Source: CAYJBH01 sp964369965 (lineage in GTDB: Bacteria > Bacillota > Clostridia > Oscillospirales > Ruminococcaceae). From it: 64,000 bases of DNA. Below are positions 8,832 through 17,309 of this stretch, piece by piece. The number at the start of each line of letters is the position of its first letter. Positions within the stretch are counted from its first letter, which is position 1. The stretch covers positions 7,276 to 71,275 of the forward strand of contig CAYJGF010000014.1 of the NCBI GenBank assembly GCA_964369965.1, in the 5' to 3' direction. Below the pieces are notes generated by a model. It worked only from the letters and a program-made list of their open reading frames with translations, did no database searches and was not told the origin of the DNA. The position numbers and the translations under genes were made by a program.

Positions 8832-10760
8832 CTATATGTCAAGGTTGGTGACATACCGTGCGTTTCGCTCGATAAATTCTTTTCTCGGCTCCACCTTGTC
8901 GCCCATTAAAATCGTGAATGTTTCGTCTGCGCTCTCGGCATCGTCTAAGTTAATCTGTATTATCATGCGATTTTCCGGATTCATGGTGGTCTCCCACAGC
9001 TGTTCCGGATTCATCTCGCCGAGACCTTTGTAACGGTCGATACGTGGATTGTTCATTTCGCTCGTTATTTCGTCACGCTCCGCGTCGTTGAAGGCATAGC
9101 GCACATCCTTGCCTTTGGAGATTTTATAGAGCGGTGGCATGGCGATGTATATATGCCCTGTCTCGATGAGTGGGCGCATAAAGCGAAAGAAGAATGTCAA
9201 AAGAAGTGTGCGGATATGACTGCCGTCCACGTCGGCATCCGCCATGATAAAGACCTTGTTGTATCGCAGTTTCGTGATGTCCAACTCCTCACCGATACCA
9301 CAGCCGAGGGCGGTGACCACCGGCATGAGCTTCTCGTTGCCGTAGACCTTGTCAAGGCGCGCCTTTTCTACGTTGAGCATCTTGCCCCAAAGTGGTAGAA
9401 TTGCCTGATACAGGCTGTCACGACCCTCTTTTGCACTGCCACCTGCCGAGTCACCCTCGACGATATACAGTTCCGTGCGACCGGCATCCTTTTCACGGCA
9501 GTCGGCGAGCTTGCCCGGCATACGCTGATTTTCAAGCGCGCTCTTACGGCGCACCAACTCACGCGCTTTTTTTGCCGCCTCACGCGCACGCGCCGCCGAA
9601 AGAGCCTTTTCATAAATTGCCTTGGCGACACCCGGATTTTCCTCGAAAAATTCGCTCAACTTTTCAAAGACGAGGTTCTCCACAAGACCTCTTATCTCGG
9701 TGTTGCCGAGCTTTGCCTTGGTCTGCCCCTCGAACTGTGCCTCCTGCAACTTGACGCTGATTATGGCGGTGATACCCTCACGCACGTCGTTGCCCTGTAG
9801 GTTTTCCTCTTTTTCCTTAATAAACCCTTTTTTGCGACCGAAATCGTTGAACACACGCGTAATCGCATTTTTAAAGCCCTGTTCATGCGTGCCGCCGTCC
9901 GGCGTTGTGATGTTGTTGGCAAAGGAGATTATATGCTCGTTATAGCTGTCGCTGTACTGCAAAGCAATCTCGGCGGTGGAGCCGTTTGCCTCGGCGGTCA
10001 GGTGGATGACCTGTGGGTGCAGTACCGTGAGCTGTCGACGGTTGTGAATATACTCCACAAAACTGCGCAGACCGCCCTCATAACATAGATTTTTTTCTAT
10101 TATTTCGCCACCGTCGGTGCATCTCTCGTCCGAAATTGTTATGTCAAGACCGGCGTTTAAAAAAGCCTGCTCCCTCATTCTTTTCAGTAGGATATCATAC
10201 TCATAGACCACCGTCTCGAACATCTCTTTGTCCGCCTTAAAGCGCACGCATGTGCCGGTGCTCCTGCCGTTTGCGTCCTCTTTTCTCTCCAGCGGTGCGG
10301 ACTCCTTGCCCCTTACAAAATGTTGATAGTATACGCCCTCACCGTTGCAGACGGTGACCTCAAGCCACTCCGACAGTGCGTTGACGACGCTCGCACCGAC
10401 ACCGTGCAGACCGCCGGCGACCTTGTATCCGCTATCCTCACCGCCGAACTTACCGCCGGCGTGCAGAACGGTGAAAACGACCGTCACCGCCGATATGCCG
10501 AGCTTTGGCTGAATACCGACCGGTATACCGCGCCCATCGTCCTTGACCTCGATAATATTATCCGGCAAAATCCGCACCGTAATGTGTTTACAGTGACCGG
10601 CGAGAGCCTCGTCGATGGAGTTGTCCACAATTTCATAGACAAGATGATGCAGCCCACGCGGACCGGTACTGCCGATATACATGCCGGGGCGTTTGCGGAC
10701 CGCCTCGAGTCCCTCCAAAACCTGTATTGTAGAACTGTTATAATCCTGTTGTTGCGACAT
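8832..10760 (-). CDS. gyrB: DNA gyrase subunit B
   Basis: A 642-residue ATPase subunit of gyrase. Visible are the GHKL ATP-binding segments (EIVDNSIDEALAGHC, DDGRGIPVGI, GGLHGVGASVVNAL), the transducer domain, the TOPRIM motifs EGDSAGGSAKEGRD and MADADVDGSHIRTL, and the C-terminal DRYKGLGEMNPEQLWETTM. Length is typical for Gram-positive GyrB. The ATG at 10760 has AAAGGG 6 bases upstream, inside the 3' end of remB, with which it overlaps by 23 bases. Confidence 0.98.
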   Translation of the reverse strand: MSQQQDYNSSTIQVLEGLEAVRKRPGMYIGSTGPRGLHHLVYEIVDNSIDEALAGHCKHITVRILPDNIIEVKDDGRGIPVGIQPKLGISAVTVVFTVLHAGGKFGGEDSGYKVAGGLHGVGASVVNALSEWLEVTVCNGEGVYYQHFVRGKESAPLERKEDANGRSTGTCVRFKADKEMFETVVYEYDILLKRMREQAFLNAGLDITISDERCTDGGEIIEKNLCYEGGLRSFVEYIHNRRQLTVLHPQVIHLTAEANGSTAEIALQYSDSYNEHIISFANNITTPDGGTHEQGFKNAITRVFNDFGRKKGFIKEKEENLQGNDVREGITAIISVKLQEAQFEGQTKAKLGNTEIRGLVENLVFEKLSEFFEENPGVAKAIYEKALSAARAREAAKKARELVRRKSALENQRMPGKLADCREKDAGRTELYIVEGDSAGGSAKEGRDSLYQAILPLWGKMLNVEKARLDKVYGNEKLMPVVTALGCGIGEELDITKLRYNKVFIMADADVDGSHIRTLLLTFFFRFMRPLIETGHIYIAMPPLYKISKGKDVRYAFNDAERDEITSEMNNPRIDRYKGLGEMNPEQLWETTMNPENRMIIQINLDDAESADETFTILMGDKVEPRKEFIERNARYVTNLDI

Positions 10761-11016
10761 CTATTACCCTTTCTTTTTGAACTATGGTCGATGTGTTGTA
10801 CTGTGATAGCACAACTCTTTTATCTCTCTTTATTATAAACGATTTTGGTAGCTCGGTGCCGTCGTAGATAATCAATCCCTTTTTTTCAAGGTTGTTAAGA
10901 TACTCTTTACCCCTTTTTGATACGGTGCAGTGGTCGAGGTCGAACACGCCGATAATGTCCTCACTGCCAATATATCTATCCTTTGCAAGACCGAGATAAT
11001 GCTTATTTTTTTTCAT
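10738..11016 (-). CDS. remB: RemB/YaaB-type DUF370 protein
   Basis: A 92-residue protein of the DUF370/RemA-RemB group, recognised from its length, its IKRDKRVVLSQYNTSTI segment and its position between recF and gyrB, exactly where Bacillus yaaB/remB lies. RemA-type proteins are DNA-binding regulators of matrix genes; RemB itself is less well understood. It overlaps recF by 14 bases and gyrB by 23, so the three are translationally linked. Confidence 0.8.
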   Translation of the reverse strand: MKKNKHYLGLAKDRYIGSEDIIGVFDLDHCTVSKRGKEYLNNLEKKGLIIYDGTELPKSFIIKRDKRVVLSQYNTSTIVQKERVIDVATTGL

Positions 11017-12097
11017 CTAAACTACCGTCTTTCATAAAAAAAATCTTAGCCTTTGTATCAAAGAAAACCCTCTCATCACAGGCGGTAAAAAAGGTTTGAC
11101 ACTTATCCACGCCATCCAGTAGATATTCCTGCCGTTTTGGGTCCAGCTCGCTTAAAACATCGTCAAAGAGCAACACCGGATGGGTGCCGGTTTTTTGCTC
11201 ATAATATTTAGCCTCCGCCTGTTTTAATGCTAAGACAATACTGCGCTGTTGACCTTGACTTGCAAAACTCTGCGCACTTTGGGAAGATAGTTTTATATTG
11301 AGGTCGTCTCGATGTGCACCGATGGAGGTATAGCCGGATTTGAGGTCACTCTCCCTTGAATTTTTTAAAAGATCTATATAGTCCTTTTCCTTTAAAGATC
11401 TGCTGTCATACCGCAGTGACAGTTTCTCCGCCCCTCCGCTTATACCGTCATAAAATGCAATAGCCAGCGGTTTTATCCCCTCGATATATTCCTCTCTCCT
11501 TTTAACAACCTTTTCAAAATATGTTGATAGTTGAAGATCAATAACCTCGAGTAGATTGTATTCCGCCGTGCCGAATCCTTTCGTTTTATATTGTTTTAAC
11601 AGGTTATTGCGTTGATATAATATCCTGTTATACCGATGTAATTCCTCTATATAGGAGGGAAAAATGTTACAGATTGCATTGTCTAAAAAATATCGCCTGC
11701 CCTCCTTGCCACCCTTGACGAGCCCTAAATGGTCGGGGGAGAATACCACGGCACAAAAGTTGCCGGCAAGCCCCGATGCTCGCCCCTCGTCAACGCCGTT
11801 TATAAAACCTCGTCTTGACACCCTCTCCCCCTTTTCCACCGTGACGGTAAGGGTAAAAGATCGCTCCTTTTTTTGAATATCGGCGTTTATCTTACTTTTT
11901 TCTTTATCAAATCCAATGAGGTTTTTATCCTGTGTTTTTCGAAAACTCTTGGCACCGCTTAGCATATATATTGCCTCAATAAGGTTTGTTTTGCCCATGG
12001 CATTTTGACCGGCAATAATGTTTAAATACCTATTTGCTATCATATTAACACAGTTTATGTTGCGAAATCCCTCGATTGACAGTGATTTTATAAACAT
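11003..12097 (-). CDS. recF: DNA replication and repair protein RecF
   Basis: A 364-residue SMC-like ATPase that helps load RecA at gaps. The Walker A is GQNAMGKTN near residue 30, the ABC signature-like segment is SQGQQRSIVLALKQAE, and the Walker B is VLLFDDVLSELD. The start codon follows the dnaN stop with no gap. Most Bacillus-type origins have a small S4-domain gene (yaaA/rlbA) between dnaN and recF; it is absent here. Confidence 0.96.
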   Translation of the reverse strand: MFIKSLSIEGFRNINCVNMIANRYLNIIAGQNAMGKTNLIEAIYMLSGAKSFRKTQDKNLIGFDKEKSKINADIQKKERSFTLTVTVEKGERVSRRGFINGVDEGRASGLAGNFCAVVFSPDHLGLVKGGKEGRRYFLDNAICNIFPSYIEELHRYNRILYQRNNLLKQYKTKGFGTAEYNLLEVIDLQLSTYFEKVVKRREEYIEGIKPLAIAFYDGISGGAEKLSLRYDSRSLKEKDYIDLLKNSRESDLKSGYTSIGAHRDDLNIKLSSQSAQSFASQGQQRSIVLALKQAEAKYYEQKTGTHPVLLFDDVLSELDPKRQEYLLDGVDKCQTFFTACDERVFFDTKAKIFFMKDGSLDEKK

Positions 12098-13222
12098 TTA
12101 TTCTTCAGCCTTGCCGGCCGTGACCTTGAACCTCACCGGCAAAACAAGGTATAAAAATCCCTCTTTATCCTGTGGATAAACCTTGACCGCCGTAACGGAA
12201 TCCACAATTTCCAATATAAGTTTGTCACAGTTGCAAGCGCGCAATGCCTCCAAAAGATAGCGATTATTAAATCCTATTTCAAGTGGCAAACCGGAGAAAC
12301 TATCACAATCTATGTCCTCATTAAAGCTACCTATCGCGGTGCGACAGGTGACATGAACACCACTTTCATCAAAGGTCATGCGCAGAGGATTTTTTATCTT
12401 TTCATTAATGACCTTAGAGGCGCGTTCAATACAGTTTGTCATGAGATTAACATCGACGGTGACCTCGGTCTTTAATCCCGGTGGTATGACCTTAGCATAA
12501 TCCACAAAATCACCCTCGATAAGACGAGAGAGCAATGAAAATTCGTTGCAGCTAAACATGACATAGAACTTTGATGAGGATATATTTACCTCACCGCTAT
12601 TCTCGCCGAGCATCCTGCCGACCTCCTGCATTGTCTTGTAGGGGACGATGATGTTAGAGTCCTCCCCCTCCTGTGTAATGACCCTTTTGCAGGTGGCAAG
12701 ACGGTAGCCGTCAAGGGCGACTAAATTCAACGTCCCGTCTCGAAGTTCAAACAGCTCACCGGTGTTGACCGGCTTTTTATCGTTCTGGCTACAGGCAAAA
12801 AGGGTTAACTCAATCATCTCTTTGAGCAACATCCCCTCCATGACTATGGATTTTTGAGTCGTCTGTTGAGGCAGTTCGGGATAGTCCCGCGCATTCATGG
12901 AGGTTATCTCATAAAAAGCCGCACCGCTCGATAGCTCCACCTTGATATCCTCGCAGTTAATATCGATGGTTGCGCCGTTCATACCACGACAGATGTCGCT
13001 TAAAAGTTTAGCCGATATAACCGCCGTGCCCTCTCGCTCGACATTTGCATCCACCTCACAGGTTATTGCAATTTCAAGGTCATATCCGGTCAAATGAACC
13101 TTTTCACCCTCCGCCTTAATAAATATACCCTCGAGTACCGGTATTGATGATTTTTGAGAGACACTGCGCGATACCTTTGTGATGGCGGTGACAAAACCTT
13201 CCTTTTCGGCACTGAACTTCAT
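12098..13222 (-). CDS. dnaN: DNA polymerase III subunit beta (sliding clamp)
   Basis: A 374-residue clamp of three repeated domains that tethers DNA polymerase III to DNA. The N-terminus (MKFSAEKEGFVTAITKVSRS), the middle SRLIEGDFVDYAKVIP segment and the C-terminal VKVYPQDKEGFLYLVLPVR are typical. It lies 270 bases downstream of dnaA, as in most Firmicutes, and abuts recF. A canonical DnaA box, TTATCCACA on the minus strand, falls at 12171-12179 in its 3' end; a single copy may be chance. Confidence 0.97.
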   Translation of the reverse strand: MKFSAEKEGFVTAITKVSRSVSQKSSIPVLEGIFIKAEGEKVHLTGYDLEIAITCEVDANVEREGTAVISAKLLSDICRGMNGATIDINCEDIKVELSSGAAFYEITSMNARDYPELPQQTTQKSIVMEGMLLKEMIELTLFACSQNDKKPVNTGELFELRDGTLNLVALDGYRLATCKRVITQEGEDSNIIVPYKTMQEVGRMLGENSGEVNISSSKFYVMFSCNEFSLLSRLIEGDFVDYAKVIPPGLKTEVTVDVNLMTNCIERASKVINEKIKNPLRMTFDESGVHVTCRTAIGSFNEDIDCDSFSGLPLEIGFNNRYLLEALRACNCDKLILEIVDSVTAVKVYPQDKEGFLYLVLPVRFKVTAGKAEE

Positions 13223-13492
13223 TGATGATTGTCCTTTCTGTTTTTAACATTTAATTATTTTAAATAAATCAAAATATAGAAAAAAATTAATAAATAAATA
13301 ATATATATAGTAGTATTAGTATAAATCCTCAAAGTGTTGAAAGATTTATAAAAGGGCTTTAACAGACGCTTTGCAGGGTGTGAGTTTTTAGTTTCAAATT
13401 CTTTAAAAAAAGTTGAATTGTTGAAAGATTCGACCTTTTCAACAGACACCTTAAAAAAGTTTTAAACAATAAACAAAATCTGTTGAAAGAAA
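13223..13492. other. dnaA-dnaN spacer with repeated DnaA-box-like 9-mers
   Basis: An AT-rich spacer of 270 bases. It holds four copies of one 9-mer: TGTTGAAAG at 13335-13343, 13419-13427 and 13481-13489, and the reverse form TTTTCAACA at 13436-13444. TTTTCAACA differs by one base from the DnaA box consensus TTWTNCACA; CTTTCAACA differs by two. A cluster in this spacer matches the position of the second DnaA-box cluster of Bacillus-type split origins. A 64-codon minus-strand frame at 13255-13449 spans these repeats and is probably not a gene. Confidence 0.5.
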
Positions 13493-14800
13493 TCAGAACT
13501 GACCTTTGACATTTTTTATTATATCGTTGACCACCGTCCTTGTGTGTTTGTCGTGAGAAATCCTTGACTCGGTGTCTTTTATGGAATAGACGACGGTGGA
13601 GTGGTCACGACCGCCAAACTCCTCCCCAATTTCGGTGGTGGTGAGGGAGGTCACCTGTTGTACTATATACATGCAGACCTTGCGCGCGTTGCTGACGCTG
13701 GATTTGCGCGAGCCGGAGCGGATATCGTCGGGGGTGACACCCATGGTGCGCGATACCTCGGATAGAACCTTGTCGATGGTGACCGGTATCGGTTGAACCT
13801 CGTTTAAAATGTCCTTTATCGCCTCATGTGCCGCGGTGAGAGAGGGGTCTATATTTTCAAGACGTTGGTAGGCGCTGAGTTTTTTAACGGCACCCTCCAG
13901 CTGACGGATATTGTTTTGCAGTTTATTGGCGAGAAAGTCGATGACATCCTCCGGCAACTCAAGCGACAAAAGCTCCGCCTTGCGACGCACAATAGCGACG
14001 CGTGTCTCATACTTCGGCGGTTGAATGTCCACTATAAGCCCCGATAAAAACCTTGTTTGCAGGCGATCATGCAACGAGCGAATTTCTCTCGGCGGTCGGT
14101 CGGAAACGAGAACTATCTGTTTGCCGGCACGCTGTAACGAGTTAAAGGTGTGAAAAAACTCCTCCTGCGTTTGCTCCTTGCCACCGATAAACTGGATATC
14201 ATCGACCAGGAGCATATCCGCCTCACGAAATTTTTGATGGAAATAGGAGGACTGGTTGTTTTGAACAGAGTAGATAAACTCGTTGGTAAAACTCTCGCCG
14301 TCCACCATGAGGATATTAAACTCCGGGAAGTTATTTTTTGTCTCAAGGCAGATGGCAGTGAGAAGATGCGTTTTGCCGAGACCGGAGTCACCATAAATAA
14401 AAAGAGGGTTGTTGCGGTCGGCGGCAGGCTTTTTGGATATAGCCTTTGCCGCGGCGAGGGCGAGGGAGTTGGAGTCCCCCTTGATAAAGTTATCAAAGGT
14501 GAGGGAGTAGCTGCCGGTGGTGTTGCCGGTGTCCTCCTCCTCACTGGAGATGAGGGAGACCATCTCGACAGTGACATCAAAACCGAGAAAGTGTTTAAAA
14601 CCCTCCTCTAAAATATCGAGATATCGTTTTGTTATGACATCCTGTTGAAAAGCACTGGGGGCCAATAAAAAGGCTTTATTCGATTCATCGACATATTGAA
14701 AGGGAGCAAGTTTTTCAAAAAAAACAAAATAGGAGGTAGAGTTAATGCGTTCCTTGCAATAACTTTTTACCTGTTCAACAAGCTTATCATAAGATTCCAT
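13493..14800 (-). CDS. dnaA: Chromosomal replication initiator protein DnaA
   Basis: A 435-residue AAA+ protein that melts the origin. Domain I spans about residues 1-90 and a short linker follows. The AAA+ core has Walker A GDSGLGKTHLL and Walker B LLVDDIQFIGGKEQTQ. The C-terminal DNA-binding domain has the signature FGGRDHSTVVYSI. The ATG at 14800 has GAAAGGAATTGCG upstream. It is the last minus-strand gene before the strand switch. One TGTTGAAAA repeat lies in its 5' part at 14643-14651. Confidence 0.98.
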   Translation of the reverse strand: MESYDKLVEQVKSYCKERINSTSYFVFFEKLAPFQYVDESNKAFLLAPSAFQQDVITKRYLDILEEGFKHFLGFDVTVEMVSLISSEEEDTGNTTGSYSLTFDNFIKGDSNSLALAAAKAISKKPAADRNNPLFIYGDSGLGKTHLLTAICLETKNNFPEFNILMVDGESFTNEFIYSVQNNQSSYFHQKFREADMLLVDDIQFIGGKEQTQEEFFHTFNSLQRAGKQIVLVSDRPPREIRSLHDRLQTRFLSGLIVDIQPPKYETRVAIVRRKAELLSLELPEDVIDFLANKLQNNIRQLEGAVKKLSAYQRLENIDPSLTAAHEAIKDILNEVQPIPVTIDKVLSEVSRTMGVTPDDIRSGSRKSSVSNARKVCMYIVQQVTSLTTTEIGEEFGGRDHSTVVYSIKDTESRISHDKHTRTVVNDIIKNVKGQF

Positions 14801-14878
14801 CGCAATTCCTTTCGTTTGAAATTTATTAAAATATACCGCATAAATTTTATGCTTTTTACTCTTTTATTAAATCAACTT

Positions 14879-14907
14879 ATTATACCATATTTTTAAATAA
14901 AATTCAA
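14879..14907 (-). promoter_or_regulatory. dnaA promoter
   Basis: On the minus strand a TTGAAT -35 (14907-14902), a 17-base spacer and a TATAAT -10 (14884-14879) with an upstream TGG, an extended -10. It gives a leader of about 70 bases before the dnaA ATG at 14800. Confidence 0.75.
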
Positions 14908-15000
14908 CTTAAAAATAAAAATTGTTTAAAACAGGTAAATAGCGAATGAACTTATAATTTTTAGACAAAACACTGCGGTCATGACGTAGGGGGCAGACAA

Positions 15001-15045
15001 AAAAATTAAGGCTATCGTAAATGATTTCTCCCATTTGCGACAGCC
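15001..15045 (-). terminator. Terminator-like hairpin in the origin region
   Basis: A 14-bp stem (15032-15045 with 15010-15023; one wobble and one mismatch) encloses an 8-base loop. On the minus strand it is followed by TTAATTTTTTT, a typical intrinsic terminator shape. On the plus strand the following bases are not T-rich, so it reads only leftward. No minus-strand gene lies upstream of it. Confidence 0.6.
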
Positions 15046-15053
15046 CTCTTTAA

Positions 15054-15083
15054 TATATATCATACTAACATGTATAATGTCAA
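15054..15083 (-). promoter_or_regulatory. Minus-strand sigma-A type promoter facing the hairpin
   Basis: TTGACA (15083-15078), an 18-base spacer and TATATA (15059-15054). The predicted start near 15047 is only two bases before the terminator-like hairpin. It would make an RNA of about 50 bases, or act as a distal dnaA promoter with an attenuator. Confidence 0.5.
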
Positions 15084-15119
15084 TCGAAATCTTAGTTTTT
15101 TAATCGTAAGAAAAACCCT

Positions 15120-15148
15120 TTGCATTTTTCAACATATAATGTTATAAT
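15120..15148 (+). promoter_or_regulatory. Promoter of the DUF2207 gene
   Basis: TTGCAT (15120-15125), a 17-base spacer and TATAAT (15143-15148), about 45 bases before the ATG at 15195. A second TATAAT lies at 15135-15140. An AAAGGA ribosome binding site follows at about 15173. Confidence 0.65.
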
Positions 15149-15194
15149 GAAAAAAAATCTCATTTTATGTTGAAAGGACAGATTAATTTTAAGT

Positions 15195-16919
15195 ATGGCA
15201 ACAAAAATGATTAAAAAGACCATTGTAGTGTTTTTATTGGCGCTTGTATTGAGTGTTTATCTTGCTACAGGGGTGTTTGCTGCGCAGTATATTATCACCA
15301 CCGTCGAGGTAGATGCCGTCCTCAATGAGGATCGCAGTATCGACGTGAGTGAGACCTACTCCGGATACCTTGACGGGCGATATGAGTCCATCTTTGTCGA
15401 GCTTCCGTTAACAGATACCATCGTGACCTCGTCCGGTGAGATGACGCTTGATATTGATATCTCCGACATAGAGATGTATCACATTGTTGGGGAGGAGCGC
15501 GAGGAGCTTGACTTCACCACCTCGGTCGAGGGGGATGACCTCATTGTGACCACACGAGGCACGACATTTGAGTCCGGCAACACGGTCATTTCCATCGACT
15601 ATCGTCAAAACCTCGGTCATGACAACACCATCGGTGCCGACGAGCTTTTTTTCCATGTGGTGCGCCCCGATCGCTATGCCTCGATGGGCTCGGTATCGCT
15701 GTCGTTTAAATTCCCGAAGACAATCACCGAAGATATGGTGTCGGTCACAAGCTCGGTCGGCGAAAACTCCATGGCATACAGTCTAAACGATAATACAATA
15801 ACCGCCAACAACCTGTTGAGTATTCCCGAGGCACACGATGTCCTGCTCCATGCCGTGCTGGAGGATGAGTATTTTCTTCTGCCGGAGGAGACTATCTTTT
15901 CCTTTAATCCGCTTATCTACACCTTTTGCGGTGCAGTGCTCGGTCTTGCCTTCCTTGTCGGTGTTTTAACAAGGCTTAAACATCGTGTCCGCTCCGGTAA
16001 TGTCACCCATCCCCCCGTCGATTTTTCCCCCATCGAGTTATTGATCATGACCTCTCGCACACCGAATCGTCGCAGTGTGATAGGCGCGGTCATATCGCTC
16101 GCCTCGTTTGGTGCTGTGCGCCTATCGTTCGGGGAGAAAGGGCTTATCATAACAAAGGGCAACGATGTCACACTGCCGACGGTGTCGCAACATCTCTATG
16201 ATCTTTTGTTTGAGGAGGGTGAGAGCGTAATGCTTGATAAAGACGGTCTCGACGCCCTTATTCCTAAAGTGTGTGAGGGGGCAAAGGCGAACCTCGAACG
16301 CTCACACGAGCTGGAGGATAATCTTGCGTTCGGTCTTTGCTCTGCATTTATCATACTCTGCGGCGTGGTCGCAGGAGTTTTGGTCGGCATTGGATACGGT
16401 CTTGATTTTGGCTTTACAAGGCTTTTGATTATGGCGCTCACCGTCGGTCTGCCGCTTATAATAGGCGGTCACATAATGCAGGCAGGTTTTGCCCGTCGTA
16501 GGAAAAACCGCACCACCATAATGCATTTTATCGGTCTTATTTTGGGTCTTGCCGCCACCGTTTGGGGTGCATTTTTAATGCAGAGCGGCAGTGAGGCAGG
16601 CATGATATTTCTTCTCATTGTCAACTATATCGTCGTTATCTTTGTTGCCTCGTCCGGTCGAAAAAGTCGATATAATGCCGAGATACTATCCGACCTGTCG
16701 ACGCTTAACCGATTTTTATCCGCCCCTCCCGACGCTATTCTTGAAAAAATAATCTCGGCTGAGTCGGATTATGTCTATAAGGTCTATGCCCATTGTGTCT
16801 GTTTTAACTGTGAGGATCGATTGCTCGCCTATGTTAAAAAGTATACGCCGGACATGCCGGAGTCGGAGTTTATGCCCTCCCCTCTTGAGATGCAAAGTGT
16901 CATACCTCATGATGCTTGA
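15195..16919 (+). CDS. DUF2207 family membrane protein
   Basis: A 574-residue protein. Residues 1-30 form a signal peptide or N-terminal anchor ending in VFAAQ. An extracytoplasmic beta-rich DUF2207 domain follows (about 31-235, with the YSGYLDGRYESIFVELPL pattern). A membrane helix lies near 240-262, then a cytoplasmic stretch, then several more helices (about 385-480) and a C-terminal cytoplasmic tail. DUF2207 proteins are widespread in Firmicutes and Actinobacteria; their function is not established. The gene has its own promoter and ends at the -35 of the V-ATPase operon. Confidence 0.85.
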   Translation: MATKMIKKTIVVFLLALVLSVYLATGVFAAQYIITTVEVDAVLNEDRSIDVSETYSGYLDGRYESIFVELPLTDTIVTSSGEMTLDIDISDIEMYHIVGEEREELDFTTSVEGDDLIVTTRGTTFESGNTVISIDYRQNLGHDNTIGADELFFHVVRPDRYASMGSVSLSFKFPKTITEDMVSVTSSVGENSMAYSLNDNTITANNLLSIPEAHDVLLHAVLEDEYFLLPEETIFSFNPLIYTFCGAVLGLAFLVGVLTRLKHRVRSGNVTHPPVDFSPIELLIMTSRTPNRRSVIGAVISLASFGAVRLSFGEKGLIITKGNDVTLPTVSQHLYDLLFEEGESVMLDKDGLDALIPKVCEGAKANLERSHELEDNLAFGLCSAFIILCGVVAGVLVGIGYGLDFGFTRLLIMALTVGLPLIIGGHIMQAGFARRRKNRTTIMHFIGLILGLAATVWGAFLMQSGSEAGMIFLLIVNYIVVIFVASSGRKSRYNAEILSDLSTLNRFLSAPPDAILEKIISAESDYVYKVYAHCVCFNCEDRLLAYVKKYTPDMPESEFMPSPLEMQSVIPHDA

Positions 16920-16944
16920 CATGACGATGTTTTGAATGTATACT
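16916..16944 (+). promoter_or_regulatory. Promoter of the V-type ATPase operon
   Basis: TTGACA (16916-16921), a 17-base spacer and TATACT (16939-16944) with an upstream TG. It overlaps the stop codon of the DUF2207 gene and lies 25 bases before the first ATPase gene. Confidence 0.75.
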
Positions 16945-16969
16945 TATAGTAGAAAGGTATGGTCATCTT

Positions 16970-17287
16970 ATGGATAACATCATTGAAAATATTCTCGCTA
17001 TCGACCAGTCCGCTACCCGGCTTATTGAGCGGTCCGAGACGGTCAAAACACGTATTTTAGAGGAGACTGCGGTGGAACGCGCACGCCTTTTAGAGGAGTC
17101 TAAGGCGCGTCTTGAGTCCAAGGTGGCGGCATATCGTGAGGGTATAGAACAGGAGCTAAATCAGCGCATTGCCGAGATTGACGAGCAATTTTCAGAAAAA
17201 AAGGCAAAGCTGAAGTCCGATTTCGACGCAAAAAGACCGGCCCTTGAAAATGAGATTTTGGATAGATTAATTCGGGGAGAGGATTAA
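16970..17287 (+). CDS. V-type ATPase peripheral stalk subunit (G/H-like)
   Basis: A 105-residue, almost wholly helical, highly charged protein that begins MDNIIENILAIDQSATRLIE and continues as a coiled coil of Glu, Lys, Arg and Ala. It has the size and composition of the G (archaeal H) stalk subunit that pairs with subunit E. It is the first gene of the V/A-ATPase operon, 22 bases before subunit C. The assignment is from position and shape rather than a sharp motif. Confidence 0.8.
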   Translation: MDNIIENILAIDQSATRLIERSETVKTRILEETAVERARLLEESKARLESKVAAYREGIEQELNQRIAEIDEQFSEKKAKLKSDFDAKRPALENEILDRLIRGED

Positions 17288-17309
17288 GTCAAGATAAGGA
17301 TATTTGTTA

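Larger units (their letters stand above)
14801..15194. other. Putative replication origin region (oriC)
   Basis: A 394-base AT-rich gap without a gene. All genes to the left run on the minus strand and all genes to the right, for over 20 kb, on the plus strand, which is the leading-strand pattern expected on both sides of oriC. dnaA is adjacent. Two DnaA-box-like 9-mers are present (TTTTCAACA at 15126-15134 and TGTTGAAAG at 15168-15176). The gap also holds the dnaA promoter, a second minus-strand promoter with a hairpin, and the promoter of the DUF2207 gene. No canonical TTATCCACA is present, so the exact origin is inferred. Confidence 0.6.

Noticed and set aside
12171..12179. Canonical DnaA box in dnaN taken as origin evidence
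   Set aside because: A single copy in coding sequence; it could be chance and does not cluster with others.
13255..13449. 64-codon minus-strand frame in the dnaA-dnaN spacer
   Set aside because: It spans the repeated 9-mers, has no convincing ribosome binding site and very AT-rich composition; better explained as origin DNA.
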